The translations under genes were made by a program, and so were the position numbers. A DNA stretch of 64,000 bases from contig NZ_CP035425.1 in NCBI RefSeq assembly GCF_006740685.1, forward strand, positions 969,687-1,033,686, written 5' to 3'. Below the pieces are notes generated by a model. The model saw nothing but the letters and a program-made list of their open reading frames with translations. It did not search any database and was not told the DNA's origin. Source of the stretch: Candidatus Nitrosopumilus sp. SW. Its GTDB lineage: Archaea; Thermoproteota; Nitrososphaeria; Nitrososphaerales; Nitrosopumilaceae. The stretch's first letter is position 1. Each line of letters begins with the position of its first letter. Of this stretch, positions 50,681-61,500 are shown piece after piece.

Positions 50681-52011
50681 TGGCAAATATCACATTTACA
50701 ATTCCTTCAGTATTAAATCAAAGCGGTGGAGAAAAAAAAACAGATATCACTGCTGATTCTCTACAGGATGCATTTACTAAAATCTCCGAATTAATGGGTG
50801 ATGATTTTAAGAGACGAGTCTTAGAATCTGACGGTACTCCACGTTCTCTAATTAACATCTACATTAATGGTAAAAATGCAAAATTTTCTTCTGGTATGAA
50901 AACTTCCCTTAAAGATGGTGATGAAGTTTACATTTTACCTGCAGTGGCTGGAGGTTCTGAAGAACTTTCTACAAAAGAACTTGATAAATTTTCTCGACAA
51001 GTTATGCTTGAAGAAATTGGTTATGGAGGACAATTAAAATTAAAAAATGCAAAAGTTTGTGTAGTTGGAACTGGTGGTTTAGGACACCCAATAATTTCTA
51101 GATTGGCAACAATGGGGGTTGGAAATTTACGAATTATTGATAGGGATGTGATTGAATTATCAAACTTACATAGACAAATAATGTTTGATGAAGATGATGT
51201 TGGTCAAGTAAAAGTAGAAGTTGCCGCAAAAAAACTACAAAAATTAAATCCAGATTGTAACATTGAAGCTTTAGCTGTTTCAATAAATGATTATACTGCA
51301 TTAGAAGTTGTTGAAGGATGTGATGTTGTAATTGATGCACTTGATAGTGTTAATGCGAGATATGCATTAAACAAAGCATGTGTAAAATATAATATTCCAT
51401 TTGTTACAGGTGCTGCAGTAGGAACCTCTGGACAAGCTTTTACTGTCTTGCCAAAAAAATCTGCATGTTATTTTTGTATGTTTCCTGAATTAAATGAGGA
51501 TACCATGCCAACATGTAGTATTGAAGGTGTTCATCCTCCTATACTTTCTATTATCGGTGCAATTGAAGTTGCAGAAGCTGTAAAAATAATTCTTGGAAAA
51601 AAACCAAATCTCTCTGAAAGAATTTTACATGTTGATTTAGAAAATCTTGATTTTAACAGTACTAGAACATTTAGAGCTGATGAGTGTCCAATCTGTGGAA
51701 CGGGAAAACTTGAAGTTGTACAAAAAGAAGAACTAATTTTAGAAGAATTGTGTGGGCGAAACAGAGGAAAGAGAACTTACTCAATAACTCCAACTGATAC
51801 TTTTGATCTTGATGTTGATGAAGTTACTAGCATTGCAAAACAAAAAGGGTTCATAGTTGATAATCAAGGAGATTTAGGGTTGTCCCTGAGAACTAATGAT
51901 TTGTCTGTAAGCTTTATGATGAAAGGTTCTGCAGTTGTAGTTGGACCAAAAGATGAGAATGATGCAATTTCACTATACAAAAGTCTCTTAGGCAAAGAGA
52001 TCAAAGCCTAA
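50680..52011 (+). CDS. Ubiquitin-like (MoaD-type) domain fused to E1-like adenylyltransferase (MoeB/ThiF)
   Basis: A 443-residue fusion. Residues 1-92 are a beta-grasp MoaD-like domain (FTIPSVLNQSGGEKKTDITA, INIYINGKNAKF, LKDGDEVYILPAVAGG) ending in Gly91-Gly92. The E1 part follows directly: RQVMLEEIGYGGQLKL, P-loop VVGTGGLGHP (130-137), RDVIELSNLHRQIMF, catalytic Cys279 in PTCSIEGVHPP, and zinc cysteines 263/266 and 336/339. A C-terminal domain (LCGRNRGKRTYSITP to LLGKEIKA) is typical of archaeal ThiF-like proteins. Such E1s adenylate the Gly-Gly tail for sulfur transfer. Here the tail is internal, so either it is cut, or the domain is a regulatory or docking module. Confidence 0.88.
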   Translation: MANITFTIPSVLNQSGGEKKTDITADSLQDAFTKISELMGDDFKRRVLESDGTPRSLINIYINGKNAKFSSGMKTSLKDGDEVYILPAVAGGSEELSTKELDKFSRQVMLEEIGYGGQLKLKNAKVCVVGTGGLGHPIISRLATMGVGNLRIIDRDVIELSNLHRQIMFDEDDVGQVKVEVAAKKLQKLNPDCNIEALAVSINDYTALEVVEGCDVVIDALDSVNARYALNKACVKYNIPFVTGAAVGTSGQAFTVLPKKSACYFCMFPELNEDTMPTCSIEGVHPPILSIIGAIEVAEAVKIILGKKPNLSERILHVDLENLDFNSTRTFRADECPICGTGKLEVVQKEELILEELCGRNRGKRTYSITPTDTFDLDVDEVTSIAKQKGFIVDNQGDLGLSLRTNDLSVSFMMKGSAVVVGPKDENDAISLYKSLLGKEIKA

Positions 52012-52053
52012 AACAGGCTATAAAAAATTCATAAATAATACAAAAATTATGAA

Positions 52054-52078
52054 AAATATAACGATCATAGTTATATTT
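52054..52078. repeat. Perfect inverted repeat between the E1 gene and the S-layer gene
   Basis: AAATATAAC is separated by seven bases from its perfect complement GTTATATTT. It could be a low-stability terminator stem, or an operator upstream of the large S-layer-like gene. It sits 115 bases before the TATA box, in a 215-base AT-rich gap with no coding frame. Confidence 0.6.
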
Positions 52079-52162
52079 TAGGAATAAAGCATAATTTTTA
52101 TATGCAAATTTTATAGAAATTCTATCAATAACTAAAAATTGATAAAAAAATTTCAATTTTTT

Positions 52163-52180
52163 GACAAATTGTGGACAAAT
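52163..52180 (+). repeat. Direct repeat GACAAAT, 11-base spacing, upstream of the S-layer promoter
   Basis: GACAAAT occurs at 52163-52169 and again at 52174-52180, one helical turn apart and ending about 13 bases before the TATA box. The position suits an activator or TFB-recognition element, but no known factor is identified. Confidence 0.45.
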
Positions 52181-52192
52181 CGTCCATTACGG

Positions 52193-52200
52193 TTAAATAC
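52193..52200 (+). promoter_or_regulatory. TATA box of the S-layer-like gene
   Basis: TTAAATAC is centred about 30 bases before ATG 52227 and only about 10 bases before TTG 52206. It therefore supports the later ATG, with a leader of a few bases. Confidence 0.6.
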
Positions 52201-52226
52201 TAACTTTGAAGAAAAATGTCAATAAC

Positions 52227-55200
52227 ATGAATAACGAAATAGGACGTAAAATAACTAGTCTTACATTAATGACAATTATGGTTGCCGGTGGACTAACATT
52301 TGCAGCTCCAGGTGTAATGCCTGCTGCATTTGCAGCCAACGCCAACCTATTTGTTTCCGCAGAAAACTCACAGTTTGATAACTACATGTCAGGACCTCAA
52401 GTAATTGAGGTCGTCGTAATTGACAGTGATATCAATGATACCGATGAAGCAAAAGGTGAACCAGACGTAACTGTCAACGGTAAGGTCCTGAGAATGGTCC
52501 AAGCAGTTGATGGTAACTGGTATGGTTACTTTGCAGATAGAGATATGGCATTAATTGCCGACTCTACTGCCACAACATCAGGTTCAGGATTGGACTTTGG
52601 TGTATTTTGTGCAGCTTCTTCTGGTAGCACTGTATTGGGATTCTCAACAACTGAAACAGACGGTATTGCACTACCAATTACAGTTGCAAACGCAACAGCA
52701 ACTGGTAACGGTACCGCAACTGGAAGTTCATCAGGTGGCACAATTTCCACAACATGTGCTGCTAACACATTAGCTGCATCAACAACTAATGGAACTAACA
52801 ATGTTGTAAGAGAAGCAAAAGATCCAGTAGCACAATCAGGTTCCGTTAACAGAGGTCAAATTGATCTAGGTGACGGCGATGGTGTATGGCCTTTCGTTCA
52901 ACTCTATCAATTAAACCCAACAGGTAATGTTGTCATACAGTACAACAAAGGTGGTGGTGTTCAATCAACAACACTTACTTTTGATACTGTTGATCAATTT
53001 GCCGAATTGACTTTAGATAGAGCTGTATACCCAAGAATATCACAAGTACATGCAACAATTACTGACTTATGGTTAAACATTGACCCAACTGATGAAGACT
53101 CTTGGACATTTGCTACCAATACTGGAAACTCTTCCAATATTGATACATTTTACCAAGTATTCGATGAAAACGGTGCTTCTGGTGGAAGCGCATTAACCCT
53201 GAAAAACACACTACCAAACTTGATGTGTGAAGATAATTGTGTATTAACATTAAATGTTGATGCTCAAAGTTCTGGCACAGCAGTGGTAACTATTCAGGAT
53301 AACGGCGATTCAATCCTTGCCCAACTAAACTCTACTGCTAGTGTCAACAATGCATCTGCATTTGGTGTCACAGCAGAAACTGATGTGTTAGGTACAGGTT
53401 CCATCCCAGTAACCATCACCGAACAAGGTCCAAACAGTGGTGTATTTGGTACATATGATGAATCAGATGTATCAGTACTAGAAATCACAAGTGACGCAAA
53501 GAGGGGAACCTCCGCATCACTTGACTACAATGAAACACCTCAAACTATCCTTGTAGGATTCTCCTTTGCTACTATTGATATACAGCCAATTGATGACGAA
53601 TGGACCTCTGGTGAAGAGATTCCAGTAGTTGTCGTTGATGCTGATCAAAACAAAAACAGCAGAGCAGATGAAGACTTAGACTTAAACAACCCAGACGTAA
53701 CTTTGATTCCAGCACTCAGAACTGGTGATCCATTCACCATTGATGAGGGTGGAACTCCTAACATGATCTTTACCAATGGTACAAATGATGCAGACAGTAT
53801 CTTCGATATTGCATCTCTATCATCACCAGTAGGTAACTTCACACTCACAATCAATGTAACTGGATTCACCAGTGCAACCAACGTCACTGTAACTGAATCT
53901 GTTGATGCATTCAGCAAGAGGTTAATCGCTTCTCAGACTGCCAACAGTTCATCAACATTTGATGTTGACTTTGCAATCATTGACTTAGGAAGTGCAACTA
54001 TGGAGACCATAAAAGAAACCGTAGTTGATGAAGACAACACTACTGTTGGCTTCAACTTCCTTAACTATGATGTTAGATCATTAGGTGCAGACACAGTAAG
54101 TATCGCATTGCTTAACACCACAGGAAATATCCTTCCATGGGTTAACAACGATACAAGAAATGTTGATAAAAACAATGCAATATTGTTAGTCAACAATTCA
54201 ACTGATTCTCAGGATTACGTTGATTTGAACAATGCAGTATCTGATGCTATTTATGGTTCTACCACAACTGATAGTTCCGTAAACGTTGGATTTGCAATGT
54301 ACTTCACAGGTGTCGATGACCTCGCCGCCAAAGAAGTAATCGTAATTGACTTCTTCTCATTTGGTTTCAGTGATGATGGTGTGCAATCTTCTGAAAGATT
54401 TGCAAACCAAATAATCAGAATTGAAGCTGAAGAAACAGGTGACAACACAAGTACCTTCAAAGGTTCACTTGAGTATGTCATGGTTAACCAAATTAACATA
54501 CAGGATGCCGCTACCTTTGCTGGCATCACACCAATCGCAGATGATCCTTCATTCATTGTAATTGAGGATCTTACTGACGAAGATGCACCAAGAGTCAACT
54601 ATAATGACTTAGGTGCAGATGGTGTTGTAACTCCTGTATCTGATCAAGAAGAAGCACCAAGTCATTCTGGTGTTGTATCTTTAGATTCTGATTCTTACAA
54701 GATTGCTGACACTGTAACAATAACTGTTGAAGACTTAGATCTTAACGTAGATTCTGATCTTGTCGATATCTTTACTGTTGTTTCTGATAATACAAAAGCA
54801 ACAGATGATAACGTCGGTTCTGCCACAACTCAAAGTTTGAGTTTTGGTGAACTCGGTAGATTATTAGATATCACATTTGATGATGTTATATGGTCAACTC
54901 CTGACGGTTCAAATGCTTCTGCAACTGGTAATGACAGTAACACTTGTGCTACTGAATTTAGCAATGCAGGCATAACTGATACCGGACTTGCTGCAACTGG
55001 ATTTACTCTAGTTGAAACAGGTAAAGCAACTGGTAAATTTGTTGGTGATTTCCAAATCCCATCAAAATGGTGTAGAGTTTCTGATTCTACAACAACACCA
55101 CTTACTTATGCAGGTGACCTAGAAACCACAACTGGACTCGATATCGAAGTTAACTATGTTGACTTTAGAGATGCATCTGGTGAAATTGTCGAAGTCGGCG

Positions 55201-57395
55201 ATTCCGCAGGTGTAAGAGCCAATACTGGTTCAGTTAGTCTCGATAGAACTGTCTACCCAGTACCATTTGGTACCGTAGGTGAATCTAACGCAGCTGCTAA
55301 CTCATCTCCAAATGGAAGATCAGTATTCCCAATTCACGCCACAGGAATCAGTAGCACTATTGATTCCAGTGAAGAATTACCTTCAGGAGATCTAACTATT
55401 CACGTCAGAATTAACGATCCAGACTTTGACGTAAACCCATCTGGTGAAGATGTAATGAACCAAGATGATGCACTCAAAATCTCTGTAATCAGAGGTTCTG
55501 ATGTAGTTGTCTTAGGTTATGCAGGCGCTTCAGAAAGAAACACCGGATTAATTGATGTTGGTGGTAACAATGGAACCATCTCAAACATCAGAAGCTTCGG
55601 TGAAATTGATGAAATCGCACCAGATGCCGGTATTTACGAATTGGATGTTTCAATTAAATTCACCGACGGTCCAGCATCAGCACAATGTAACAGCCATAAC
55701 ACCAAGTATACCGCATTAGACGGTACTACTGGTACAGCTGATACAGACAGATTTGATGCCGCTGCACCTTCTGGCCAAGAATTCTGTATCTTACAAGGAG
55801 ATATTCTCCAAGTAGAATACACTGACCCAGCTGATGCATCCGGTGATCCAAATACTGTTACTGATTCTGCAACATTTGACCTAAGAAACGGTGTATTACA
55901 ATCTGACAAATCCGTATACATTATCGGTTCAGACATGATCTTGACACTCATTGAGCCAGACTTTGATCTTGACAATGATAGTGCTGAGACTTATGACTTG
56001 GACTTGATCGAATGGGACTCTGATGCCGCAACCACAACTATGGGTAACAAAGGTGTGACCGGCGCAGCAGCTGCATTTGACCCAGAACCAACAGACTTTA
56101 GAGAAACAGGTGACTCTACTGGTATCTTCCAGATTGTTATCGAAATCCCTGAAGAACTTGATGGTGATAAGTTAGAAAGAGGAGAAGAAATTATCCTCGA
56201 GTATACTGACTGGGGTCCATCCGGATCTGATTATGTAGGAGATGAAGATGAAGATGTCAACTTGACAATCTACACTTCAAACTTCGGAGCAACTGTAGAA
56301 CTTGACCAAAAAGTATACACATGGACTGACAAAGTCTACATTACCATTGTCGCACCAGATCACAACTTTGACAGTGACCTAGTTGACGAAATCGGAGAAA
56401 CTGATAATGACCCAATTAAGGTCTCTACCAGAGGATTCGATCTTGACAACTACAAACTCGTCGAGACTGGTACAGACACAGGTATCTTCACTGGTGAAGT
56501 AATCCTCACAGGATTTACTGCCCATGATGCTGATGGTGATGGTGACACTGGCGATGTAACCGGTACCACAAGTGGTAGCGGTCCAACAGATGGTCTCTTG
56601 GCCACTGATGATGATGACGGACTTACTGTCTCCTTTGAATTCTCAGAGGATGAAACAATTGTAGGCTCTGCCCTTATCAGATGGAACATCGGTGAAGTCC
56701 AATGGCTTGAGGCAAGCTATCCAGCTAGCGGAACAGGTGTTGTAAGAGTAATTGATCCAGACATGAACTTAGATCCAGAAGCAGTCGACAACTTCGAAGT
56801 CGACGTGTGGTCTGACTCCGATGCCGGAGGTATTGACCTTACTGTAACTGAGACTAATGAGGCAACCGGAATCTTTGAGGGAACTGTGTTCTTCACAACC
56901 CTTGATGAATCATCTGGTCACAGACTCAGAGTTTCAGAAGGTGACACTGTCACTGCAGAATATGAGGACAATACACTACCTGATCCATACACAACTGCAG
57001 ATGAACTTGATATTACTGCCACTTCACTAATTGGCACTGTAGTACCACCTCTTGAGAGAGCACCAGCTGCTAACTTGAGAACCGTTGATGCATTCGGTAA
57101 CAGCTTAGATTCTGTTTCCGTTGACCAACAGGTACAAATCAGCGCTGACTTAGCAAATGGTCAGGATAGAGAGCAATCATTCGCATACTTGGTACAGATT
57201 CAGGATGCAAACGGTGTTACAGTCTCACTAGCATGGATTACAGGTTCATTATCTGCTGGTCAATCATTCAGCCCAGCTTTATCATGGATTCCAACTGAAG
57301 CAGGAACATACACTGCTACTGCATTCGTTTGGGAGTCTGTTGATAATCCTACGGCATTATCACCACCAGTTAGTACAACTGTCAACGTAAGTTAG
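52227..57395 (+). CDS. Large S-layer-like surface protein
   Basis: A 1722-residue secreted, very acidic protein. Residues 1-35 are a signal peptide (ITSLTLMTIMVAGGLTFAAPG, cleavage after PAAFA). The mature chain has repeated Ig-like modules with shared motifs: a VDSDINDTDEA-type Asp-rich loop, VSLDSDSYKIADTVTITVEDLDLNVDSD, LDRTVYPVPFG and ETGDSTGIFQIVIEIPEE. Its Asp/Asn-rich loops probably bind calcium, and many NxS/T sequons suggest N-glycosylation. Size, composition and position match the major S-layer protein of Nitrosopumilus maritimus. Codon use is distinct, with many C-ending Asp, Asn and Thr codons, as expected for very high expression. The final 60 residues lack a membrane helix. Confidence 0.88.
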   Translation: MNNEIGRKITSLTLMTIMVAGGLTFAAPGVMPAAFAANANLFVSAENSQFDNYMSGPQVIEVVVIDSDINDTDEAKGEPDVTVNGKVLRMVQAVDGNWYGYFADRDMALIADSTATTSGSGLDFGVFCAASSGSTVLGFSTTETDGIALPITVANATATGNGTATGSSSGGTISTTCAANTLAASTTNGTNNVVREAKDPVAQSGSVNRGQIDLGDGDGVWPFVQLYQLNPTGNVVIQYNKGGGVQSTTLTFDTVDQFAELTLDRAVYPRISQVHATITDLWLNIDPTDEDSWTFATNTGNSSNIDTFYQVFDENGASGGSALTLKNTLPNLMCEDNCVLTLNVDAQSSGTAVVTIQDNGDSILAQLNSTASVNNASAFGVTAETDVLGTGSIPVTITEQGPNSGVFGTYDESDVSVLEITSDAKRGTSASLDYNETPQTILVGFSFATIDIQPIDDEWTSGEEIPVVVVDADQNKNSRADEDLDLNNPDVTLIPALRTGDPFTIDEGGTPNMIFTNGTNDADSIFDIASLSSPVGNFTLTINVTGFTSATNVTVTESVDAFSKRLIASQTANSSSTFDVDFAIIDLGSATMETIKETVVDEDNTTVGFNFLNYDVRSLGADTVSIALLNTTGNILPWVNNDTRNVDKNNAILLVNNSTDSQDYVDLNNAVSDAIYGSTTTDSSVNVGFAMYFTGVDDLAAKEVIVIDFFSFGFSDDGVQSSERFANQIIRIEAEETGDNTSTFKGSLEYVMVNQINIQDAATFAGITPIADDPSFIVIEDLTDEDAPRVNYNDLGADGVVTPVSDQEEAPSHSGVVSLDSDSYKIADTVTITVEDLDLNVDSDLVDIFTVVSDNTKATDDNVGSATTQSLSFGELGRLLDITFDDVIWSTPDGSNASATGNDSNTCATEFSNAGITDTGLAATGFTLVETGKATGKFVGDFQIPSKWCRVSDSTTTPLTYAGDLETTTGLDIEVNYVDFRDASGEIVEVGDSAGVRANTGSVSLDRTVYPVPFGTVGESNAAANSSPNGRSVFPIHATGISSTIDSSEELPSGDLTIHVRINDPDFDVNPSGEDVMNQDDALKISVIRGSDVVVLGYAGASERNTGLIDVGGNNGTISNIRSFGEIDEIAPDAGIYELDVSIKFTDGPASAQCNSHNTKYTALDGTTGTADTDRFDAAAPSGQEFCILQGDILQVEYTDPADASGDPNTVTDSATFDLRNGVLQSDKSVYIIGSDMILTLIEPDFDLDNDSAETYDLDLIEWDSDAATTTMGNKGVTGAAAAFDPEPTDFRETGDSTGIFQIVIEIPEELDGDKLERGEEIILEYTDWGPSGSDYVGDEDEDVNLTIYTSNFGATVELDQKVYTWTDKVYITIVAPDHNFDSDLVDEIGETDNDPIKVSTRGFDLDNYKLVETGTDTGIFTGEVILTGFTAHDADGDGDTGDVTGTTSGSGPTDGLLATDDDDGLTVSFEFSEDETIVGSALIRWNIGEVQWLEASYPASGTGVVRVIDPDMNLDPEAVDNFEVDVWSDSDAGGIDLTVTETNEATGIFEGTVFFTTLDESSGHRLRVSEGDTVTAEYEDNTLPDPYTTADELDITATSLIGTVVPPLERAPAANLRTVDAFGNSLDSVSVDQQVQISADLANGQDREQSFAYLVQIQDANGVTVSLAWITGSLSAGQSFSPALSWIPTEAGTYTATAFVWESVDNPTALSPPVSTTVNVS

Positions 57396-57415
57396 AAAAA
57401 CTAGTTCACATTATC

Positions 57416-57432
57416 CTTTTTTTCTTTTTTTT
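57416..57432 (+). terminator. Poly-T terminator of the S-layer-like gene
   Basis: A stretch of 15 Ts broken by one C begins about 20 bases after the stop codon. Archaeal RNA polymerase terminates at such T runs without a hairpin. Confidence 0.65.
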
Positions 57433-57506
57433 GAATCCTTCTTAACGAAAGTTATAGACAATTTTTCCAGAAGTAATATCTAGGAGAGGAATTGTAATTA
57501 ATTAAA

Positions 57507-58475
57507 ATGAAATTTAATATTTTATTTCTGATTTTTTCTATATTGTTAATATTTCAAATTCCATATTCTTATGCAGATCTTGATTTATCTACAAATAGTA
57601 AAGTGTATGCACCATCCCATAATCTTCAAGTTTATGGTAAAGGTTTACCTGAAGAAAATTTAATTCTGAGACTATTTGCCCCCGATGAAACAATTGCAAA
57701 GTTTGATCAACTTACCACTAATTCTGACGGTTCATTTAACTATTCTTTGTTAACATGGCCCCAACCATCAACAAACTTCCCTTTTGGTACATATACTGTT
57801 GAAGTAATAAGTACTGAACAAAATGGAATCTCTAAAAAAATAGATGTAAAATTTTCAGAAACTACTGATTTGCTTGATGTTCCAGTTGAAAGAATTGTTA
57901 ATACGCTAGTATTTGCACCTGAGACTGCAGCAATCAATCAACCAATTAGAGTATTTGTTCAAACAACAAGTGATGGATTACTTATAGGAAATGAACCAAA
58001 AAAATTGCTTGGAACTACACATGTTCATCTTCCCTCAGGAATTTCTGTGACTTTAACTAATTCTTTCAAAACACTTCATCAAGGATTATACTATGTTGAT
58101 TATACTCCGATTGAAGAAGGAACTCATGTCTTTCACGTAGTAGCCTTTACTCAAGGAACAACATCTCATGGTTCTGCTGCAACAAATGTTCTAAGTCAAG
58201 ATTTAGGTGGAATCTCTGAACAAATAATTCGCTTGAACACAATTTTAGATGATACTTCCAAAGAACTAAATGTTTTAAAATCTGAAATTGAAGGATTTGA
58301 TAATACGTTAGAAACTGCAAGTAATAAAATTGATGAAAGCACGGGCACCATTTCTACTTCTGTGGAATTTATCAGCGAAGCGTCATCTCAACTAAACTCA
58401 TTACTCTTCCCAATCATTGCATCTATTGGAATTATAGTTGCATTACAGATTGCAATTTTGGCACGAAGAAGATAG
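57507..58475 (+). CDS. Secreted membrane-anchored protein with Ig-like domains and coiled coil
   Basis: A 322-residue protein with an N-terminal signal peptide (ILFLIFSILLIFQIPYSYA), two beta-sandwich domains (VYAPSHNLQVYGKGLPEENL ... FGTYTVEVIS, and LVFAPETAAINQPIRVFVQT ... GTHVFHVVAFTQG), a coiled coil (ISEQIIRLNTILDDTSKELN to SEIEGFDNTLETASNKIDES) and a C-terminal membrane helix (PIIASIGIIVALQIAILARR). This shape suggests a stalk protein that spaces or anchors surface components, perhaps under the S-layer. It lies between the S-layer-like gene and the subtilase gene. Confidence 0.7.
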   Translation: MKFNILFLIFSILLIFQIPYSYADLDLSTNSKVYAPSHNLQVYGKGLPEENLILRLFAPDETIAKFDQLTTNSDGSFNYSLLTWPQPSTNFPFGTYTVEVISTEQNGISKKIDVKFSETTDLLDVPVERIVNTLVFAPETAAINQPIRVFVQTTSDGLLIGNEPKKLLGTTHVHLPSGISVTLTNSFKTLHQGLYYVDYTPIEEGTHVFHVVAFTQGTTSHGSAATNVLSQDLGGISEQIIRLNTILDDTSKELNVLKSEIEGFDNTLETASNKIDESTGTISTSVEFISEASSQLNSLLFPIIASIGIIVALQIAILARRR

Positions 58476-58506
58476 TTATAATAATGAAAGAGTCAAAAAT
58501 TTATTG

Positions 58507-61500
58507 ATGCCCAAAGCGGCTATTTTCTTTTCAATCCTTCTTCTATCTAGTTTTTTGGTGAATTCATATGCATTTACTGGTGATGATGTATTATTTCAAG
58601 ATGATTCAAATGAAATAGAATTTCATTCTCAAATTATAGATATTAATTCAAATTTTTTTGTTGAAAATAATTTTAAACGCTATTTGATTTTTGGATCACA
58701 TTTTCAAAATCTTGATCATATAAAAAATAACGCAATATATGGAATTCAATCTGATAATGGATTTTTTTATGTTTCACTTTTATCTGAAAAAAATGCTTCA
58801 TTATTAGCAACGCAAGGTATCCATGTAATTGAAGATTCGAAACTTGAATTTCACTCCTCAAATAATGAAATATTGGATGCATCAAGAATTGGTGAAATAA
58901 CTGGCTCAACTAACGCAAAACAAAATTACAATGCATCCGGAAATGGTACTGTCATTGCAATTGTAGATACAGGAGTCGACTTTTCAAATCCTGATATTCA
59001 ACATTCGCTTGCAAGAGACCAAATTAACCATCCAATTATGCTTGATCCTGATGGTCAAGGAATTATTCTAACAAATGCAACTTTTTTTGCATATATTGAT
59101 GAAAATGAAATAATTCGAAATTACACTAAACCAATTCCATCACACATGACTTCTTCAGCATATGTGACAAAAGAAGGAGTGTTTCTTGATATTTCTCAAG
59201 AAGGCAAAGGTAGTGAAATCCCAATTTACAATTCATTCTTTCCACAAATAGGCTCTACTCCAATTTTTAATGGTACTCTGTCAAATGACATGAAAATTGG
59301 AGAAGATAATCGAAACTACATAAAATCAAAAAGTGGCCAATACCATCTTGGAGTTATTTATCAAGGAGGACTAAGTGGACCTCTTGCCAAAATCCAAGTT
59401 GTTCCGGTACTTGTCGTTGATTCTTTTATTCCAGGAGTTTATGATACAATAATTCCTGATATGAGTACTTCTTGGGAAGACTATACTAGATTTGATTTGC
59501 CATCTGGTCAAAGAGCAAATTATGATTTTGATTTCACTGATGAAAAACCAATAGTTTTGGGAAGTGGAAAAGAGTTTCTAGTTTTTGATTCAAATGGAGA
59601 TGGAGTAAATGATTATAGTGCTGGTACCATTGGTGCTCAAGTTTTAGATGTTTATGGCGTTATTAGAAACAATTCTACTGAAATTGATGATACACTAAAT
59701 GCAGTTAATGGAACACTTTTGCCTGCATTGGATCCTGATGGTGAATTCTTTGGGGTAATGACTGATTTTATGGGACATGGTACTTCCAGTGCTGCATCAA
59801 TTACATCTCGTGGACACGAAACATACAACATTTACAATGACACCAAAAAGTATTCAATAATTGGTGTTGCACCTGATGCAAAAATTTTACCAGTAAAGGC
59901 ATTATGGTTTGGTGATACCGTTTATGCATGGTTATGGTCTGCAGGATTTGAAAATGAACATAACAATTGGAAATTTTCTGGAAAACCTAGAGCCGACATA
60001 ATTTCTAATAGCTGGGGAGTTTCAACCTTTCCATCATTCAAATCATCACCTGGATTTGATGTTTTGTCATTAATTCAAAGTATGCTCGCAACCCCTCATT
60101 CACTTGATGATGATTATCCTGGAGTTGTAATGGTTTCTAGTGCTGGAAACTCTGGTCATGGTTATGGGACAATTGGATTGCCAAATGCATCTCCATTTGG
60201 AATAGCAGTTGGAGCTACTACCAATAATGTTTTTGTTGGATATGGACCATTCAAAGATCAGCCAAGATTTGGTAATACTACTGATCATTATAATCATGTA
60301 GTTGATTTCTCTAGTAGAGGACCAACATCAATTGGTGATCCAAAACCTGACATCATGAGTATTGGAGCTCATGGATTTGTTCCATCAAATGTAATAAAAA
60401 CCCAAAAAGATTCAAAGGATGAATCATTTTCATTATTTGGAGGAACTAGTATGGCTGCACCATTAGTTTCTGGAAGTGCTGCAATTTTGATTGAAGAGAT
60501 GAATAAACAATATCAAAACTATGATTCATTCATGATAAAAAACATCTTAATGTCTACTGCAGTTGATCTGAATAATGATCCTTTTACTCAAGGCTCCGGT
60601 TTGGCAAATGTTAATTCTGCTTTAGATTATGTTCATGGAAAAAATGGTGTGTTTATAGTTACTAATGAAAACTCTTATGATAATATTAAAAAAATTCTTG
60701 AACCCTCAATTGAAAACTTTAATCACACCGCAGTAGGTTTTGAACAATTCAAACTTCCTTCACATTCACTTCTAATGACAAGTTGGTTTGGAGGACAATT
60801 AACTGCAGGAGAACGAACTACTGCAACTTTTACCATAACTAATCCCACAGATGATGAAATATTTGTTGATGTAAAACCAAAAACTATCTCTTTGATTAAA
60901 CATACTCAATTTAATGGAACAACATTTCCCCGTCAACAAGATTCTATCATGAACAAAACTGATACATTTATTCCAAATTATGTAAAATTATCTGATGTAA
61001 AACCTCAAGAAGACTTGAAAGATTTTTTTGATGAAGAAAAACCAATCCCTGATGAATCCTCTTTAATGATTCTAAATGTGAATTTTCCTTTTGATCATTT
61101 TATGAATAACACTTCTGATGTTTATGCTGATGATCTCAAAATTTCTTCATTATACTTGTATGATTGGCTTGATAATAACAATGATACAAAAATTACTAGC
61201 GATGAAATATCTTTGGTTAACAGAGGTGGTTCTTGGGGAACTGTCCAAGAAATAAGAATTTCTGAACCCAATGAAAAATTTGATGGTGTACCATTAGTTG
61301 GTGTTTATCCAGTTCCCACACGATATTCTTACTGGTTAGGAAACACAAATCAAAATTCAACTTCAATAGACTATACAATCTCTGCAAGTTATTATCAAAA
61401 TGATAAATGGACTATGTTATGGCCTGAATCTGAAACAATATCTGTTCCTCCTAACGATACTTCTACTGTTGATGTAACCTTAGTAACTCCAACTGATTTA

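Noticed and set aside
58438-58506. Earlier start of the subtilase inside the preceding gene
   Set aside because: It would put a polar segment before a perfect signal peptide that begins at ATG 58507.
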